Source of the DNA: Phaeovibrio sulfidiphilus
GTDB taxonomy: Bacteria; Pseudomonadota; Alphaproteobacteria; Rhodospirillales; Rhodospirillaceae
Assembly: GCF_014861485.1 (NCBI RefSeq)
Contig: NZ_JACZHT010000005.1
Coordinates: 149,939-213,938, forward strand
DNA length: 64,000 nt
Direction: 5' to 3'
In this document: positions 28,431 to 38,674 of the stretch, piece after piece
Layout of the letters: each line of letters begins with the position of its first letter
How positions within the stretch are numbered: the stretch's first letter is position 1
Position numbers and translations under genes: made by a program
Notes under the pieces: model-generated
What the model was told of the DNA's origin: nothing
The model's input: the letters and a program-made list of their open reading frames with translations, nothing else
Databases searched by the model: none

Positions 28431-28677
28431 TTCGTATAAACCGCCTTTGTATCGTTTTCGCTGGAAACAGAGCCTTCAAGGCCCCAACCATACCGGGAGA
28501 CACTCTGGTTTTCCACATCCGCGAGGCCCCTTCAACAGGTTTTTAGGAAAAAGGCGCCCGCCGGCCGCATCGAAAAAGCGAAGTGCGCCCCCCTCGCGCG
28601 TTGCCGTCGATCCCGGAGTATGGTAAGGCCAACGGCGGAACCGTGCGCGGTGCCGAGCCGCTCCGCATGCACGTCCT

Positions 28678-28749
28678 TTATCACATCACCGGTATCGCCT
28701 TGCCGATATCGTGTCACCACAGATATCGCCTCACCGATATCACATCACA
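28678..28749. repeat. Cluster of GATATC-centred repeats in the tyrS leader
   Basis: Within about 70 bp directly upstream of tyrS the motif (G/C)ATATCRYRTCACC-like occurs about four times, for example near CCGATATCGTGTCACC, CAGATATCGCCTCACC and CCGATATCACATCAC. It may be a set of regulator sites or an RNA structure for tyrS. The remaining part of 28431-28677 is the divergent region between tyrS and the DUF3576 gene and shows no gene. Confidence 0.6.
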
Positions 28750-28772
28750 GACCAGGGGTGGGTGTTCCTCCG

Positions 28773-30023
28773 ATGACGACACGGAAGTCCGAATTTCTGA
28801 ACCTTGCGCAGGAGCGCGGCTATCTTCACCAGTGCACCGATCTGGAGGCCCTGGACGCCCTGATGGCGTCCGAATCCGTCACGGCCTATATCGGCTTTGA
28901 CGCGACCGCCCGGAGCCTCCACGTGGGATCCCTGGTCCAGATCATGCTGCTGCGCTGGCTCCAGAAGACGGGACACAAGCCGGTGGTGCTCATGGGCGGC
29001 GGCACGTCCCGCATCGGAGACCCCTCGTTCCGCGACGAGGCCCGCCCCCTCATGACCGACGAGATCATTGCGGACAACGTCCGGGGCATCTTCCAGGTCT
29101 TCGAGAAATTCCTGACCTTCGGCGAGGGCCCCACGGACGCCCGCATGGTCAACAACGCCGACTGGCTTGACGAGCTGGCGTACATCCCGTTCCTGCGGGA
29201 TATCGGGCGCTACTTCTCGGTCAACCGCATGCTCTCCATGGACTCGGTGAAGAGCCGCCTGGATCGCGAGCAGAACCTGTCGTTCCTGGAATTCAACTAC
29301 ATGATCCTCCAGGCCTACGACTTCCTGGAGCTGAACCGGCGCGTGGGCATGCGGCTCCAGCTGGGCGGCTCGGACCAGTGGGGCAACATCGTCACCGGCG
29401 TGGAGCTGGCCCGCCGCGTGGACGGCACCCAGCTGTTCGGTATGACCAGCCCGCTGATCACCCTGTCCTCGGGGGCCAAGATGGGCAAGACCGCCCAGGG
29501 CGCCGTGTGGCTGAACGCCGAGCAGCGCTCCCCGTATGAGTACTGGCAGTTCTGGCGCAACACCGAGGACGCGGACGTGGGCCGTTTCCTGCGCCTGTTC
29601 ACCGAGCTGCCCATGGACGAAATCCGTCGCCTGGAGGCTCTGGGCGGATCGGAGATCAACGAGGCCAAGAAGATCCTGGCCCACGAGACCACCCGCCTTG
29701 CCCACGGCGAGGAGGCGGCTCTTGCGGCGGCGGACACGGCCCGCCGGGTCTTCGAGGAAGGCACCACCGGCGAGGATCTGCCCACCGTGACGGTGGACGC
29801 GGGGGCTCTGGCCGCGGGCATCCCGCTGGCCGAGATCATGCGCCAGAGCGGCCTCGCCACCTCGGGCAAGGAGGTCAAGCGCCTCATCTCCGAGAACGGC
29901 CTGCGCATCAACGACGAGCTGGTGGACGATGCGGGGCGCACCCTCACCGCCGCCGACCTGCGCGACGGCGCCATCAAGCTGTCGGCGGGCAAGAAGCGTC
30001 ACGCCCTCGTGCGGACCGCCTGA
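28773..30023 (+). CDS. tyrS: Tyrosyl-tRNA synthetase
   Basis: The 416-residue class I synthetase has the HIGH counterpart HVGS at 50-53, [10 protein letters not shown] near 197-206, KMGKT at 236-240 and a C-terminal S4 RNA-binding domain (about 350-400). This is the TyrRS-1 (TyrS) type. The start at 28773 gives [16 protein letters not shown]; the frame opens further upstream through the repeat cluster but family starts agree with this ATG. Confidence 0.96.
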   Translation: MTTRKSEFLNLAQERGYLHQCTDLEALDALMASESVTAYIGFDATARSLHVGSLVQIMLLRWLQKTGHKPVVLMGGGTSRIGDPSFRDEARPLMTDEIIADNVRGIFQVFEKFLTFGEGPTDARMVNNADWLDELAYIPFLRDIGRYFSVNRMLSMDSVKSRLDREQNLSFLEFNYMILQAYDFLELNRRVGMRLQLGGSDQWGNIVTGVELARRVDGTQLFGMTSPLITLSSGAKMGKTAQGAVWLNAEQRSPYEYWQFWRNTEDADVGRFLRLFTELPMDEIRRLEALGGSEINEAKKILAHETTRLAHGEEAALAAADTARRVFEEGTTGEDLPTVTVDAGALAAGIPLAEIMRQSGLATSGKEVKRLISENGLRINDELVDDAGRTLTAADLRDGAIKLSAGKKRHALVRTA

Positions 30024-30034
30024 GGCCCCATCCG

Positions 30035-31087
30035 GTGGCCCTTTTCCGGAAAACCGGCCCGGACAGGACGCCCGAAAGCGTCCTGTTCTACTCGAACGGC
30101 GAGGCCTTCGGGGACGGCGCCCTGCAGCTGCCCATGCTGCAGGGCCTGCGCTCGGTCTTCCCGCAGGCCCGCTTTGTCTGGCTTACGGAAACCCGTACCG
30201 CCTATGCCACCAGCCTGCGGTCCCTCACCAGCGGCCTGATCGACGATCTGTGGACGCTGGAGCCCGGGCTTCCCGGCCACACGCCTGCGCCCGCGGAGCT
30301 GTTCTCCACCCGCTTCGGTGCCATCCTTGACCTGCGCCGCTTCCTGAAGCGGACGCTGTGGCTGCGCCTGCGCCTGCACAGCGACCTGTTTGTGTCTCCG
30401 GCGCTTGGCTACCGGCTGTCCGCGCGGCGTCCGGCGGACGGGCGCAAGGATCCGCCCCTTCTGCGGGAGCGGATGATGCGCTGGGCCTCCCTGGTGGCCG
30501 GAACGCCCCTGGAGCCGGGCCCCTTCGTGCTGAAGGATCCGAAAACACTGGAGCTGGCCCGCCACCTGCTGCCTGACGAGGGCCGCTACATGGGATTTTT
30601 CCCGGGTGCGGGAACGCTCTACAAGCGCTGGCCCCTGGAGCGGGTGATTGCCGTCGCCCTGCACGAGCGCACCCGCGGCTTCACGCCGGTGTTTGCCCTG
30701 GGCCCCGATGACCGGGATCTGGAGGCGCCCCTGCGCGCCGCCCTGCCCGATGCCCTCTACCCCCTGGGAGACCCGGCCGCGGCCGGGGCCGGTCCGGGCC
30801 TGAGCATTGCCCTCGCCCGGCGCATGACCGGGGTCGTGGCCAACGACGGCGGCGCGGCCCATATCGCGGCTCTGGGCGCCAGTGCGATGGTGTTCCTCAC
30901 CCGGGGGCAGTTCGTGCGCAAGAAATATGCGCCGGTCCTGCCCTACGCTGTCTCCCTCGCCCCCGAGGATTTCGGGGTGGCCGCGGAAACCTTCGAGGGG
31001 CGCATCGACGCCATTCCGGTGCAGGCGGTTCTTGATGCCCTGGCAGCACTCCAGCCCGGCCAGCCGCTCCTGGCCTCACGGGCCTGA
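30035..31087 (+). CDS. Glycosyltransferase family 9 (heptosyltransferase-like)
   Basis: The 350-residue protein has the GT9 signatures FFPGAGTLYKRWPLER (residues 189-205 region) and VVANDGGAAHIAALGA, typical of ADP-heptose:LPS heptosyltransferases. It begins with GTG at 30035, 12 bp after tyrS, with a GAGG-type ribosome-binding site overlapping the tyrS stop. It probably acts in LPS core or another glycan; the acceptor is unknown. Its last codons are included in a 41-bp direct repeat. Confidence 0.83.
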   Translation: MALFRKTGPDRTPESVLFYSNGEAFGDGALQLPMLQGLRSVFPQARFVWLTETRTAYATSLRSLTSGLIDDLWTLEPGLPGHTPAPAELFSTRFGAILDLRRFLKRTLWLRLRLHSDLFVSPALGYRLSARRPADGRKDPPLLRERMMRWASLVAGTPLEPGPFVLKDPKTLELARHLLPDEGRYMGFFPGAGTLYKRWPLERVIAVALHERTRGFTPVFALGPDDRDLEAPLRAALPDALYPLGDPAAAGAGPGLSIALARRMTGVVANDGGAAHIAALGASAMVFLTRGQFVRKKYAPVLPYAVSLAPEDFGVAAETFEGRIDAIPVQAVLDALAALQPGQPLLASRA

Positions 31088-31154
31088 ACAAACCCGCCCC
31101 GGGGTACATCCGTGCCTCACGGGCCTGAACAAATCCGCCCCGGGGCACATGGGT
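31074..31154. repeat. 41-bp direct repeat covering the end of the glycosyltransferase gene
   Basis: The sequence starting CCTCACGGGCCTGAACAAA at 31074 recurs at 31115 with few changes. The first copy includes the last codons and stop of the glycosyltransferase gene; the second lies downstream. Confidence 0.8.
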
Positions 31155-31233
31155 GCATCCCGGGGCGGTGCAGCTGGCAGGGTTCCGGGACACGCCTTTG
31201 CACCCCTCCCGACGGGGAACACCGGGCGACAGG

Positions 31234-31313
31234 GTGCGGGCGCAAGACCCGCGCCAGCGCAGTCGGTGAACGCCAGGCGAACCAGTGCGGGGGCAAGACC
31301 CGCACCGGCGCAG
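31234..31313. repeat. Two copies of a 29-bp hairpin unit, 51 bp apart
   Basis: GTGCGGGCGCAAGACCCGC and its continuation (31234-31262) recur at 31285-31313 with four changes. Each can fold as GCGGG-loop-CCCGC. They lie between the convergent glycosyltransferase and SDR genes and may act as weak terminators or REP-like elements. No gene is present in 31088-31410. Confidence 0.7.
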
Positions 31314-31410
31314 ACGGCATACACCCGGTGACGCTGTGCAGGGTCAAGGCCGGACGACACGGCCCCCGGGGAACATCCCGTGGCCGCAGGCTCCGGCACC
31401 TCCCCGAACC

Positions 31411-32154
31411 CTACCAGGGCTGGGTCGTCGGCCCGACCGTCAGCTCACTGACGGTGGTGTCTTCGGGCTGGCTGATCGCGAACGCCACGACGCTGGCGAC
31501 CCGGTCCGGCGAGATGCCATACCGCTCATAGAGCGCGGTCATCTGCTTGAGGGTCTCCTTCCCGGTGATGGTTGTCAGGAGCTCGGTGTTGATGGCCGCC
31601 GGATAGATCGTGGAGGTGCGGATATTGCTGCCCTCCATGGCGGATTCCATGCGCAGAACCTCCATGAAGTCCCGCAGGAACCATTTCGTGCCCCCGTAGA
31701 CCGCCCCTCCGGGATAGGCCTTGAGCCCCGCCACCGACGAGGTCGCAATGATGTGCCCGGATTTCCGGGCAAGGAACACGGGCAGAACCGCGGCCACGCC
31801 GTTCAGCACTCCCTTGATGTTCACGTCAACCATGCGGTGCCAGTCGTCCGTCTTCAGCGCGGACAGGGGCGAGAGCGGCATCAGCCCCGCATTCAGGAAC
31901 AGGACATCCACGCCGCCAAACGCGGACCGGGCGAGCTGGACGATGCTCTCGCAGTCCTCGGGGCGGGTCACGTCCAGGGCCTGGAAGACGGCCTGCCCGC
32001 CGTTCTGGCGGATCTCCCGGGTGATGCGCTCCAGGTTCTCCTCCCGCCGCGCGCCCAGGACAACCCGGGCACCGCGCTCCGCCAGCAGCCGGGCCGTGGC
32101 CTCGCCGATGCCCGACGAGGCTCCGGTAACGATAACAACCTTGTCCTTGATCAT
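31411..32154 (-). CDS. Short-chain dehydrogenase/reductase
   Basis: The 247-residue classical SDR has the cofactor motif TGASSGIG at 10-17, NAG at about 90, a catalytic Ser near 143 (TSSVAG) and YGGTK carrying the Tyr-x-x-x-Lys pair. An Arg in GARREE after beta-2 favours NADP(H). The substrate is unknown. GGGAGACC precedes the ATG. It is the last gene of a minus-strand redox cluster with the RibD-C, cyclophilin-like and aldo/keto reductase genes. Confidence 0.9.
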   Translation of the reverse strand: MIKDKVVIVTGASSGIGEATARLLAERGARVVLGARREENLERITREIRQNGGQAVFQALDVTRPEDCESIVQLARSAFGGVDVLFLNAGLMPLSPLSALKTDDWHRMVDVNIKGVLNGVAAVLPVFLARKSGHIIATSSVAGLKAYPGGAVYGGTKWFLRDFMEVLRMESAMEGSNIRTSTIYPAAINTELLTTITGKETLKQMTALYERYGISPDRVASVVAFAISQPEDTTVSELTVGPTTQPW

Positions 32155-32289
32155 GATGGGTCTCCCCTGTTGTGAAACTCTGTGATCCGCTGCCCCCCGT
32201 GAGCCCCCGTCCCGGGGGCGTTGGTCCCCCGGACCGGGTGGGGCCGCCGGTCGGAGGGCCGTGTTGCGCCCCCCCTGCCGGGCCAGGTG

Positions 32290-33021
32290 TCACGCGGCCG
32301 GCGCCGGATTGACCCGGTAGCGCAGCCAGAGCGAGCTGTCCTCCAGCGGGCGCGCCTCGATCAGGGTAAAGGACCGGGGGCCGACACTGCAGTAGGGCTC
32401 CCTCGCCTGAAACAGGCGCGGCGAGTCCGGCGATCCGTCTGCAATCGGCGCCAGAAGGACGCTGACCTCATCCACCAGGCCCGCCTGCAAGAACGACCAG
32501 TTCAGAACGCCGCCCCCGCCGATCATGACCCGGTCCATGCCAAAGAGGGTGTAGAGCTTGTGCAGGACCAGGGCGTTGTCCAGGCGCTCCTCCCCGGCGA
32601 TGATGTACGAGATGCCGTGGCGCCGGAGCATGTCCCGGTAGGCGTTGCCGGCCTTTTCCGTCAGCACCGAAATCACGTGGGCCCGAACGCCCCCGTAGTC
32701 CACCACGGTGTCCTGCCAGCCCAGTCGCCCGTTCGGATCGATCGAGACGTAGTACATGGCCGCATCGGGCTCGGCGATGAAGTCACCCTCCGGAACCGGC
32801 GCGGCATCGAGCCTGAGATCCGGCGGCCGGTAGAAGGTGGTGTTGTCGTCGGTGGTGACCCGACCGTTCAGATACCCCCGGATATTGAAGATCTGGGTGT
32901 CCGGATGAAGGGCCAGCTGCTCGTACTGCCGGGCCGCGGACCGGAACTCCGGCACGGCGATGGAGTTGATCTTGCCTTCCAGTGACGTCAGGGTGTGAAT
33001 AATAACATAAGGTTTCTTCAT
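32290..33021 (-). CDS. RibD C-terminal domain / dihydrofolate reductase-like reductase
   Basis: The 243-residue protein begins MKKPYVIIHTLTSLEGKI and contains MIGGGGVLNWSFLQAGLVDEVSVLLAPI, seen here as a Rossmann-like reductase with the GGG loop typical of the RibD-C (pyrimidine reductase-like) family. Stand-alone members use NADPH on varied substrates. Without a deaminase domain and away from rib genes, riboflavin synthesis is unlikely. An AAGG site precedes the ATG, and a TTATAAAA sequence stands close upstream. Confidence 0.8.
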   Translation of the reverse strand: MKKPYVIIHTLTSLEGKINSIAVPEFRSAARQYEQLALHPDTQIFNIRGYLNGRVTTDDNTTFYRPPDLRLDAAPVPEGDFIAEPDAAMYYVSIDPNGRLGWQDTVVDYGGVRAHVISVLTEKAGNAYRDMLRRHGISYIIAGEERLDNALVLHKLYTLFGMDRVMIGGGGVLNWSFLQAGLVDEVSVLLAPIADGSPDSPRLFQAREPYCSVGPRSFTLIEARPLEDSSLWLRYRVNPAPAA

Positions 33022-33119
33022 AGCCTTGACCTTTTATAACGTTGATCCCTGAACGGATCCGACCGGTGGTCGTTGATCGTCCGGGGCTCCGGGAAAATGA
33101 AAAACGGAAGACACCCAGG

Positions 33120-33704
33120 TCACTTCCGCTGGAACTCGAGGCGCACAGCGCCGCCACCCAGAACCTGCTCCAGGGCCGCGGGGTCATCCACGCGCCCCAG
33201 CCGGGTGTAGGGCCAGGTGGACTCAAAGGTCCGGTAGAAAAGCACCAGCGTGCCGCCGTCCCAGAGCATGAGATCACCCGTTTCGATCTGACCGGGCCGA
33301 TGATCCGCCCGGGGCAGGGCCCGGGGCAGGTCACCGTATTTCTCGTTACGGTTCAGATCCCGGGTCTTCAGAACCAGGGGTACCAGCGCCTCGAACGCCC
33401 GGGCCGCATCCGTGTCCGCCAGAGTGACGGAAAACCGATGCCCGCCAACGGTCATCCACAGACCGCCTGCCGGTGCGCCCGCCCCACGGGGGCCGTCGTG
33501 GGAGCCGTTGTGCGCCCTGGAGTGCGCCCCGGTACCGGACCCGCCCTCCGATCCGGTGCCCGCGGGAGCGTCACACCCCGACGCAAGCCCAAGGGCGCAT
33601 AAAACCGCGCCCGCCAGCCGCATCCCGGACGCCACAGGGGCGCCTGCGGGACGGGCGGCAGGATCACCCGGAAGAGCTCGGTTCAGGATGGTTTGGGCAC
33701 TCAT
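33120..33704 (-). CDS. Cyclophilin-like fold lipoprotein
   Basis: The C-terminal ~115 residues match the cyclophilin-like family (Cyclophil_like2): a MTVGGHRFSVTLADT start, then GDLMLWDGGTLVLFYRTF and YTRLGRVDDP. A lipobox LASGC lies upstream, so the protein should be a periplasmic lipoprotein. The start at 33704 is preferred because AGGAAAGG precedes it; a later ATG at 33623 would give a shorter, more ordinary lipoprotein signal but lacks a ribosome-binding site. Members often accompany LysR and oxidoreductase genes. Confidence 0.75.
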   Translation of the reverse strand: MSAQTILNRALPGDPAARPAGAPVASGMRLAGAVLCALGLASGCDAPAGTGSEGGSGTGAHSRAHNGSHDGPRGAGAPAGGLWMTVGGHRFSVTLADTDAARAFEALVPLVLKTRDLNRNEKYGDLPRALPRADHRPGQIETGDLMLWDGGTLVLFYRTFESTWPYTRLGRVDDPAALEQVLGGGAVRLEFQRK

Positions 33705-33832
33705 TGGGAGGGGCCTTTCCTGCGGAGGGATAACGGGTTCGGGAGGACCGGCGCCCCGTGCGGGGGTGCGGGGGCCCGGCCTCCGCTCCGGTCCGGGCGC
33801 CTGCTGCACATGCACCGGGCAAACGTGGGTGA

Positions 33833-35220
<1,388 letters not shown>

Positions 35221-35497
35221 TGGGCCCGGGAAGCCGGTGCAAGCTCCCGGTGTATGCCTTCCCGGACGCCAGAACCACCAGCCGGGGCGGCTTCCGGCCT
35301 CGCCCCCCGGGGGCCGGCCACCGCCCAAACCTCCGGATCTGCCGGCCCCGGGCCGGAGCCTCGCCCGACCACCGCCGTCTCACCGCCCCGGCCCACACCC
35401 GGGTGCCCGAGCCCCCGGCCTGCCGGCCCCGGGCTCTCCCGGCCTGCCGGTCTCGCCCCCACCCGCGCCTCCCCGGGGAGGCACCAGGACCAAACCC

Positions 35498-36451
35498 ATG
35501 GTGAAGAACAACCTGAAGGATCTTCTCTATTTCGTGACCGTGGCGCGGGAGCGGAGCTTCACCCGGGCCGCATCCCTTCTGGGCGTCACCCAGTCCGCCC
35601 TCAGCCAGGCCATCCGGGGGCTGGAAGCCCGGCTCGAGATCCGGCTCCTGACCCGCACCACCCGGAGTGTCTCGCCCACCGCCGCCGGGGAGCGGCTCCT
35701 GAACGCCATCGGCCACCGCTTCGACGAGATCACTGCCGAGCTCGACCTGCTCACGGCCCTGCGCGACAAGCCCGCGGGCACGGTGCGGATCACGGCGGGA
35801 GAACAAGTGATACGCGGGATCCTTCTGCCCCGCCTGACCCCGCTCCTGAAGGACTATCCGGACATCCGGGTGGAATTTGATATCAACTACGGGTTCCGGG
35901 ACATCGTCGCCGACCGGTTCGATGCGGGCGTGCGCCTGGGCGACACCATCGACCGGGACATGATTGCCCTGCCCATCGGCCCGCCGCTCCAGATGGTGGC
36001 GGCGGCCTCTCCGGCCTATTTCGCAGCACACCCCCCGCCCCGCACCCCGGCGGACCTGACGCACCACACCTGCATCAACCTGCGTCTGCAAAGCGCGGGC
36101 GGCCTTTATGCCTGGGAGTTCGAGCGCGGCGACCGGAAACTGAACGTCCGGGTGGAGGGGCAGCTTGTCTTCAACACGCCCCCGGGAATGGTCGACGCGG
36201 CCGTCGCGGGGCTGGGCATCGCCTTCCTGCCGGAGGACGAGTTCGGGCCGCTTCTGGAGGACGGACGCCTTGTCCGGGTGCTGGAGGACTGGTGCGCCCC
36301 CTTCCCGGGGTACTACCTGTACTACCCGAGCCGGCGCCAGCCCTCCCCCGCCTTCTCGCTGGTCGTGAACGCCCTGCGCCTGCCTGCGGGCGGGGCCGTG
36401 GGGCCTGCCGCCACCCCAGCCGATACAATCCCCGATCCACCACCCTCCTGA
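35498..36451 (+). CDS. LysR-family transcriptional regulator
   Basis: The 317-residue protein has an N-terminal winged helix-turn-helix (FVTVARERSFTRAASLLGVTQSALSQAIRGLE, residues 11-42 region) and a LysR substrate-binding domain from about 90. The AGGAC before ATG 35498 and family alignment fix the start; the frame extends upstream through Pro-rich sequence that is not used. It is divergent from the redox cluster and likely controls it. Ligand unknown. A Pro-rich tail ends the protein. Confidence 0.9.
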   Translation: MVKNNLKDLLYFVTVARERSFTRAASLLGVTQSALSQAIRGLEARLEIRLLTRTTRSVSPTAAGERLLNAIGHRFDEITAELDLLTALRDKPAGTVRITAGEQVIRGILLPRLTPLLKDYPDIRVEFDINYGFRDIVADRFDAGVRLGDTIDRDMIALPIGPPLQMVAAASPAYFAAHPPPRTPADLTHHTCINLRLQSAGGLYAWEFERGDRKLNVRVEGQLVFNTPPGMVDAAVAGLGIAFLPEDEFGPLLEDGRLVRVLEDWCAPFPGYYLYYPSRRQPSPAFSLVVNALRLPAGGAVGPAATPADTIPDPPPS

Positions 36452-36460
36452 AAACGCAAA

Positions 36461-36487
36461 CAGGCCCGGAGATCGCCCCCGGGCCTG
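36461..36487. terminator. Intrinsic terminator between lysR and ilvE
   Basis: CAGGCCCGG (36461-36469) and CCGGGCCTG (36479-36487) pair around a 9-nt loop. On the minus strand it is followed by TTTGCGTTTTC, the same GTTTGCG-type tail as the terminators at 15891 and 17219, so it mainly serves ilvE. Confidence 0.75.
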
Positions 36488-36559
36488 CATGCTGTGGATA
36501 CCGTCTCATAGAGCCGTCTGCTGCCGGCCCCGAGGGGGCGGCCGGGCGGCTCCGGGGCG

Positions 36560-37453
36560 TCAGGCCGACGCCGGCGCGATGCTGCTTCCGACCTCTTTCT
36601 CGTAGTCGGCAATCAGGGTCGCGGTGATCTGGCCCGGCGTGAACATGTAGTCGTCGATGGAGCCCACCGGGGTGACCTCGGCGGCGGTGCCGGTGACGAA
36701 CACCTCCTGGGCGTCCGCGAATTCCTGCGGCATGATGGCGCGCTCGATCACCTCGATACCGCGGCGCTTGGCCAGCGCGATCACCGTCTGGCGGGTGATG
36801 CCGTCCAGGAAACAATCCGGAGTCGGGGTGTGCAGACGGCCGTCGATCACCAGGAAGATGTTCGAGCCGGTGCTCTCCGCCACCTGACCGCGCCAGTCCA
36901 GCATCAGGGCATCGTCATAGCCCTTCTCGGTGGCCTCGGCCTTGGACAGGGTACAGATCATGTAAAGACCCGACGCCTTGGCCCGGTACGGAACCGTGTT
37001 CGGAGCCGGGCGGCGCCAGGACGACGTCACCAGGCGAAGACCCTTCATGCGGGCCTCCATGGAGAAGTACGTCGGCCACACCCAGGCGGCGATGGCCACG
37101 TGGGTCCGCGCACCCTGGGAGGACACGCCCATCACCTCGGAGCCCAGCCAGGCCACCGGGCGGATATAGCCGTCCGCAATGCCGTTGGCCTCCAGAAGCT
37201 GCAGGGTCGCCCGGTCCAGCTCCTCGGTGGTGTACGGCAGGTCCATGCCCAGAACCCGGCCGGACTGGCGAAGCCGCTCCGAGTGCTCGGTCAGGCGGAA
37301 AACCTTGTTGTTGTAGACCCGTACTCCCTCGAACACACAGCTGCCGTAGTGCAGTCCGTGGTTCAGAACATGAATTTTCGCATCGCGCCAGGGCATCAGC
37401 GCCCCGTTGAACCAGATGACACCATCGCGGTCGTCAAACGGGAGGAGAGACAT
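36560..37453 (-). CDS. ilvE: Branched-chain amino-acid aminotransferase
   Basis: The 297-residue fold-type IV aminotransferase has FEGVRVYN, the PLP lysine in RAKASGLYMICTL (about residue 158-160) and the signature EVFVTGTAAEVTPVGSID. It transfers amino groups to make Leu, Ile and Val. A TTGACA hexamer at 37576-37581 with TACGGC 18 bp downstream is the likely promoter on the minus strand, about 110 bp upstream of the ATG. Confidence 0.93.
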   Translation of the reverse strand: MSLLPFDDRDGVIWFNGALMPWRDAKIHVLNHGLHYGSCVFEGVRVYNNKVFRLTEHSERLRQSGRVLGMDLPYTTEELDRATLQLLEANGIADGYIRPVAWLGSEVMGVSSQGARTHVAIAAWVWPTYFSMEARMKGLRLVTSSWRRPAPNTVPYRAKASGLYMICTLSKAEATEKGYDDALMLDWRGQVAESTGSNIFLVIDGRLHTPTPDCFLDGITRQTVIALAKRRGIEVIERAIMPQEFADAQEVFVTGTAAEVTPVGSIDDYMFTPGQITATLIADYEKEVGSSIAPASA

Positions 37454-37878
37454 CGGAACGGACCTTCATATGAGCGGTGAGGGAATGGGCGGGTCTGCAA
37501 AGCGGCGAGCCACGCCGACCAAAGCGTTTTTATTCCATTTTGGCACCCCAAGCCGTACCATTGCTGTTGTTTCATTGTCAAGAATACGGGAAGGCCGTCG
37601 GGGACCATGACAGAATTGAAAAACGGAACGGGATCTTTTTCCGGCTCCGGGGGCACTCGGGCCCCCGGGCCCGGTTTCCCGCGCCCCTGTGCCCCCGCAA
37701 GAGCCTCCGGCCCGCAAAAACACGACACCCCGGCGCCCGCCTCCGTCATGGGAAACAAACCCTGGCAGGGGGTTGGGGGCTCAGAACCGGGGGGAGAACA
37801 GGCCGACTCGAGACCCGCCCGACGCGCCGGACCCGGTAAACGGCACGTGGCGCGCCCCGTCCGCAGTGGAGGGACCGC
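37454..37878. other. Divergent intergenic region between ilvE and the two-component pair
   Basis: It holds the ilvE leader with a TTGACA -35 at 37576-37581 and TACGGC at 37552-37557 (minus strand). An AT-rich patch lies near 37520-37590. No gene is supported. Confidence 0.5.
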
Positions 37879-38652
37879 ATGACCGACAGCCCCCTGCCTC
37901 CCCCGCCCCCCCGGGAGGACACCGCGCCGGAGCGGGCCGAACCGCCGGAGCCCCGGCCCCACGTCCTGGTGATTGACGACGACGAGCGGATCTTGTCCCT
38001 GATCGGACGCTACCTGAAGGAACACGACTTCCTGGTCAGCACCGCCCCGGACGCCGCCACCGCACGGGTCCACCTGTCCCTGTTCCGGTTCGACCTGCTG
38101 ATTGTGGACATCATGATGCCCGGCGAGGACGGCCTGTCCCTGACCCGGTTCGTGCGCGAGGGCTCGGATGTCCCCATCCTCATGCTGACGGCCATGGGCC
38201 AGGCGGAGGACCGGATCCAGGGCTTCGAGGCCGGTGCCGACGACTACCTCCCCAAGCCCTTCCACCCGAGGGAGCTTCTGCTGCGCATTGCCTCGATCCT
38301 GCGCCGGACCCGGGATCCGGCACGGACGGGGGCCGAGGCCGGGGCGGACGACGATCCGTCGGTGCTGCGGCTCGGGGAGTGCCGCTTCGATGTCGAGAAA
38401 GGTGTTCTGGAAAATGATTCCGGACCCGTGCACCTCACCACCGCCGAGCTGGCCCTCCTGCGGGTTCTGGCAGAAACCCCCGGCGCGATCGTCTCCCGGG
38501 AGGATCTGGCCACCCGAACCGGCGCCGAGGGCGGACCGCGGGCCATTGACGTGCAGGTCACCCGCCTGCGCAAGAAGCTGGAGGGTGACTCCCGCACGCC
38601 CCGGTACCTGCGCACGGTCCGGGGCCGGGGCTACCAACTGGTGACGGACTGA
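37879..38652 (+). CDS. OmpR-family response regulator
   Basis: The 257-residue protein has a receiver domain (about 28-145) with acidic D33-D34, phospho-acceptor D77 in LLIVDIMMPGEDG and PKPF, followed by an OmpR-type winged-helix domain (about 165-255) with IDVQVTRLRKKLE and TVRGRGYQLV. A Pro-rich N-terminal extension of about 27 residues is unusual. GGAGGG precedes the ATG. It pairs with the kinase gene 22 bp downstream and probably controls envelope or osmotic genes, as OmpR relatives do. Confidence 0.93.
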   Translation: MTDSPLPPPPPREDTAPERAEPPEPRPHVLVIDDDERILSLIGRYLKEHDFLVSTAPDAATARVHLSLFRFDLLIVDIMMPGEDGLSLTRFVREGSDVPILMLTAMGQAEDRIQGFEAGADDYLPKPFHPRELLLRIASILRRTRDPARTGAEAGADDDPSVLRLGECRFDVEKGVLENDSGPVHLTTAELALLRVLAETPGAIVSREDLATRTGAEGGPRAIDVQVTRLRKKLEGDSRTPRYLRTVRGRGYQLVTD

Positions 38653-38674
38653 ACGGAACAGGACACGAGACCGC

